A stretch of DNA of 5,613 nt from RBG-16-68-21 sp035286665 (GTDB lineage Bacteria > Actinomycetota > Acidimicrobiia > Spongiisociales > UBA11373), in contig DATECY010000119.1 of the NCBI GenBank assembly GCA_035286665.1, forward strand, positions 1 through 5,613, in the 5' to 3' direction. Every line of letters begins with the position of its first letter. The stretch's first letter is position 1. The notes beneath the pieces are model-generated. The model searched no databases. It saw only the letters and a program-made list of their open reading frames with translations, and was not told the DNA's origin. This document shows, piece after piece, positions 5,389-5,613 of this stretch. The position numbers were made by a program, and so were the translations under genes.

Positions 5389-5415
5389 GTAGGCCGGGCA
5401 CGGGCGACGCCCTAC
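5389..5415 (-). terminator. Possible hairpin after the right-edge gene
   Basis: GTAGG and CCTAC pair across a 17-nt loop that holds further C/G pairs; the stem overlaps the stop codon of the right-edge gene. There is no clear T-run, only TCTT on the minus strand downstream. Weak. Confidence 0.2.
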
Positions 5416-5613
5416 GGCACGACCTCGGAGGGCAGGGAGGGCGCCGTCGGCATCGAGGGCGCCTCGCCGGCAGCCTCGGCCTCCCATTGGTAGGTGCCCA
5501 GGTCGCACGAGGCGTCCGGGTCGTGGATGATGAAGTTGGTGAGCGCCCCGAGCGTGTCGATGTGCAGCGTCACCTCGCCGCGGGCATGGGTCGGGGACAC
5601 GAACTGCCCGCTG
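5412..5613 (-). CDS. C-terminal end of an unrecognised protein (5' end outside window)
   Basis: The minus-strand frame is open from the right edge to a TAG at 5412-5414, giving about 66 visible residues. The part GEVTLHIDTLGALTNFIIHD looks like beta strands of a folded domain. It is followed by DASCDLGTYQWEAEA and then a Pro/Ala/Ser/Glu-rich tail ending SEVVP. The GTG at 5600 is in frame, but the frame stays open past it, so it is probably internal. I do not recognise the family. It lies upstream of the acyl-CoA synthetase remnant on the same strand, about 126 bp away, with no sign of an operon. Confidence 0.5.
   Translation of the reverse strand, partial: SGQFVSPTHARGEVTLHIDTLGALTNFIIHDPDASCDLGTYQWEAEAAGEAPSMPTAPSLPSEVVP

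Noticed and set aside
5303..5392. Plus-strand 29-residue frame ending DDMYVKR in the gap right of the acyl-CoA synthetase remnant
   Set aside because: The composition looks mildly protein-like, but it has no ribosome site, no -10 box at a fitting distance and no recognised family.

Overview
The window is GC-rich, with strong G/C third-position bias, frequent GTG starts and few Shine-Dalgarno sites. This fits a high-GC actinobacterium, most likely an uncultured aquatic Acidimicrobiia-type lineage. That placement is an inference from gene style (Rex next to a glutaredoxin-like gene, a bacterial Clp1-type kinase, TAnnnT boxes close to start codons); no marker gene fixes it.

Layout. Bases 1-1553 (+) carry the end of a two-domain c-type cytochrome and, overlapping it by 4 bp, a four-helix membrane protein; together they look like the tail of a respiratory operon. 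Bases 1554-1745 are a convergent intergenic stretch with a heptamer tandem repeat. Bases 1746-2639 (-) hold a glutaredoxin-like gene followed by rex, the NADH/NAD+-sensing repressor. A 31-residue single-helix membrane protein (2661-2756, +) diverges from the glutaredoxin gene and overlaps, tail to tail, a SAM-hydrolase (DUF62) gene (2731-3546, -). From a 74-bp divergent region starts a Clp1/Grc3-like polynucleotide kinase (3621-4505, +). It converges on a VOC-fold gene (4590-5108, -, stop at 4587-4589), with a second heptamer array between them. Upstream of the VOC gene a third heptamer array abuts the N-terminal remnant of an acyl-CoA synthetase gene that has lost its start codon and nearly all of its body. 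The right edge carries the C-terminal end of an unrecognised minus-strand protein.

Themes. Redox sensing and respiration share the left half (cytochrome c, Rex, glutaredoxin-like protein). Nucleotide and RNA chemistry share the middle (SAM hydrolase, Clp1-like kinase), which may be only neighbourhood. The most unusual signals are: three heptamer arrays of different sequence, each just outside a gene end or at a gene break; a His-to-Asp change at the expected catalytic His of the SAM hydrolase; and an EF-hand-spaced acidic loop in the linker between the two cytochrome domains.
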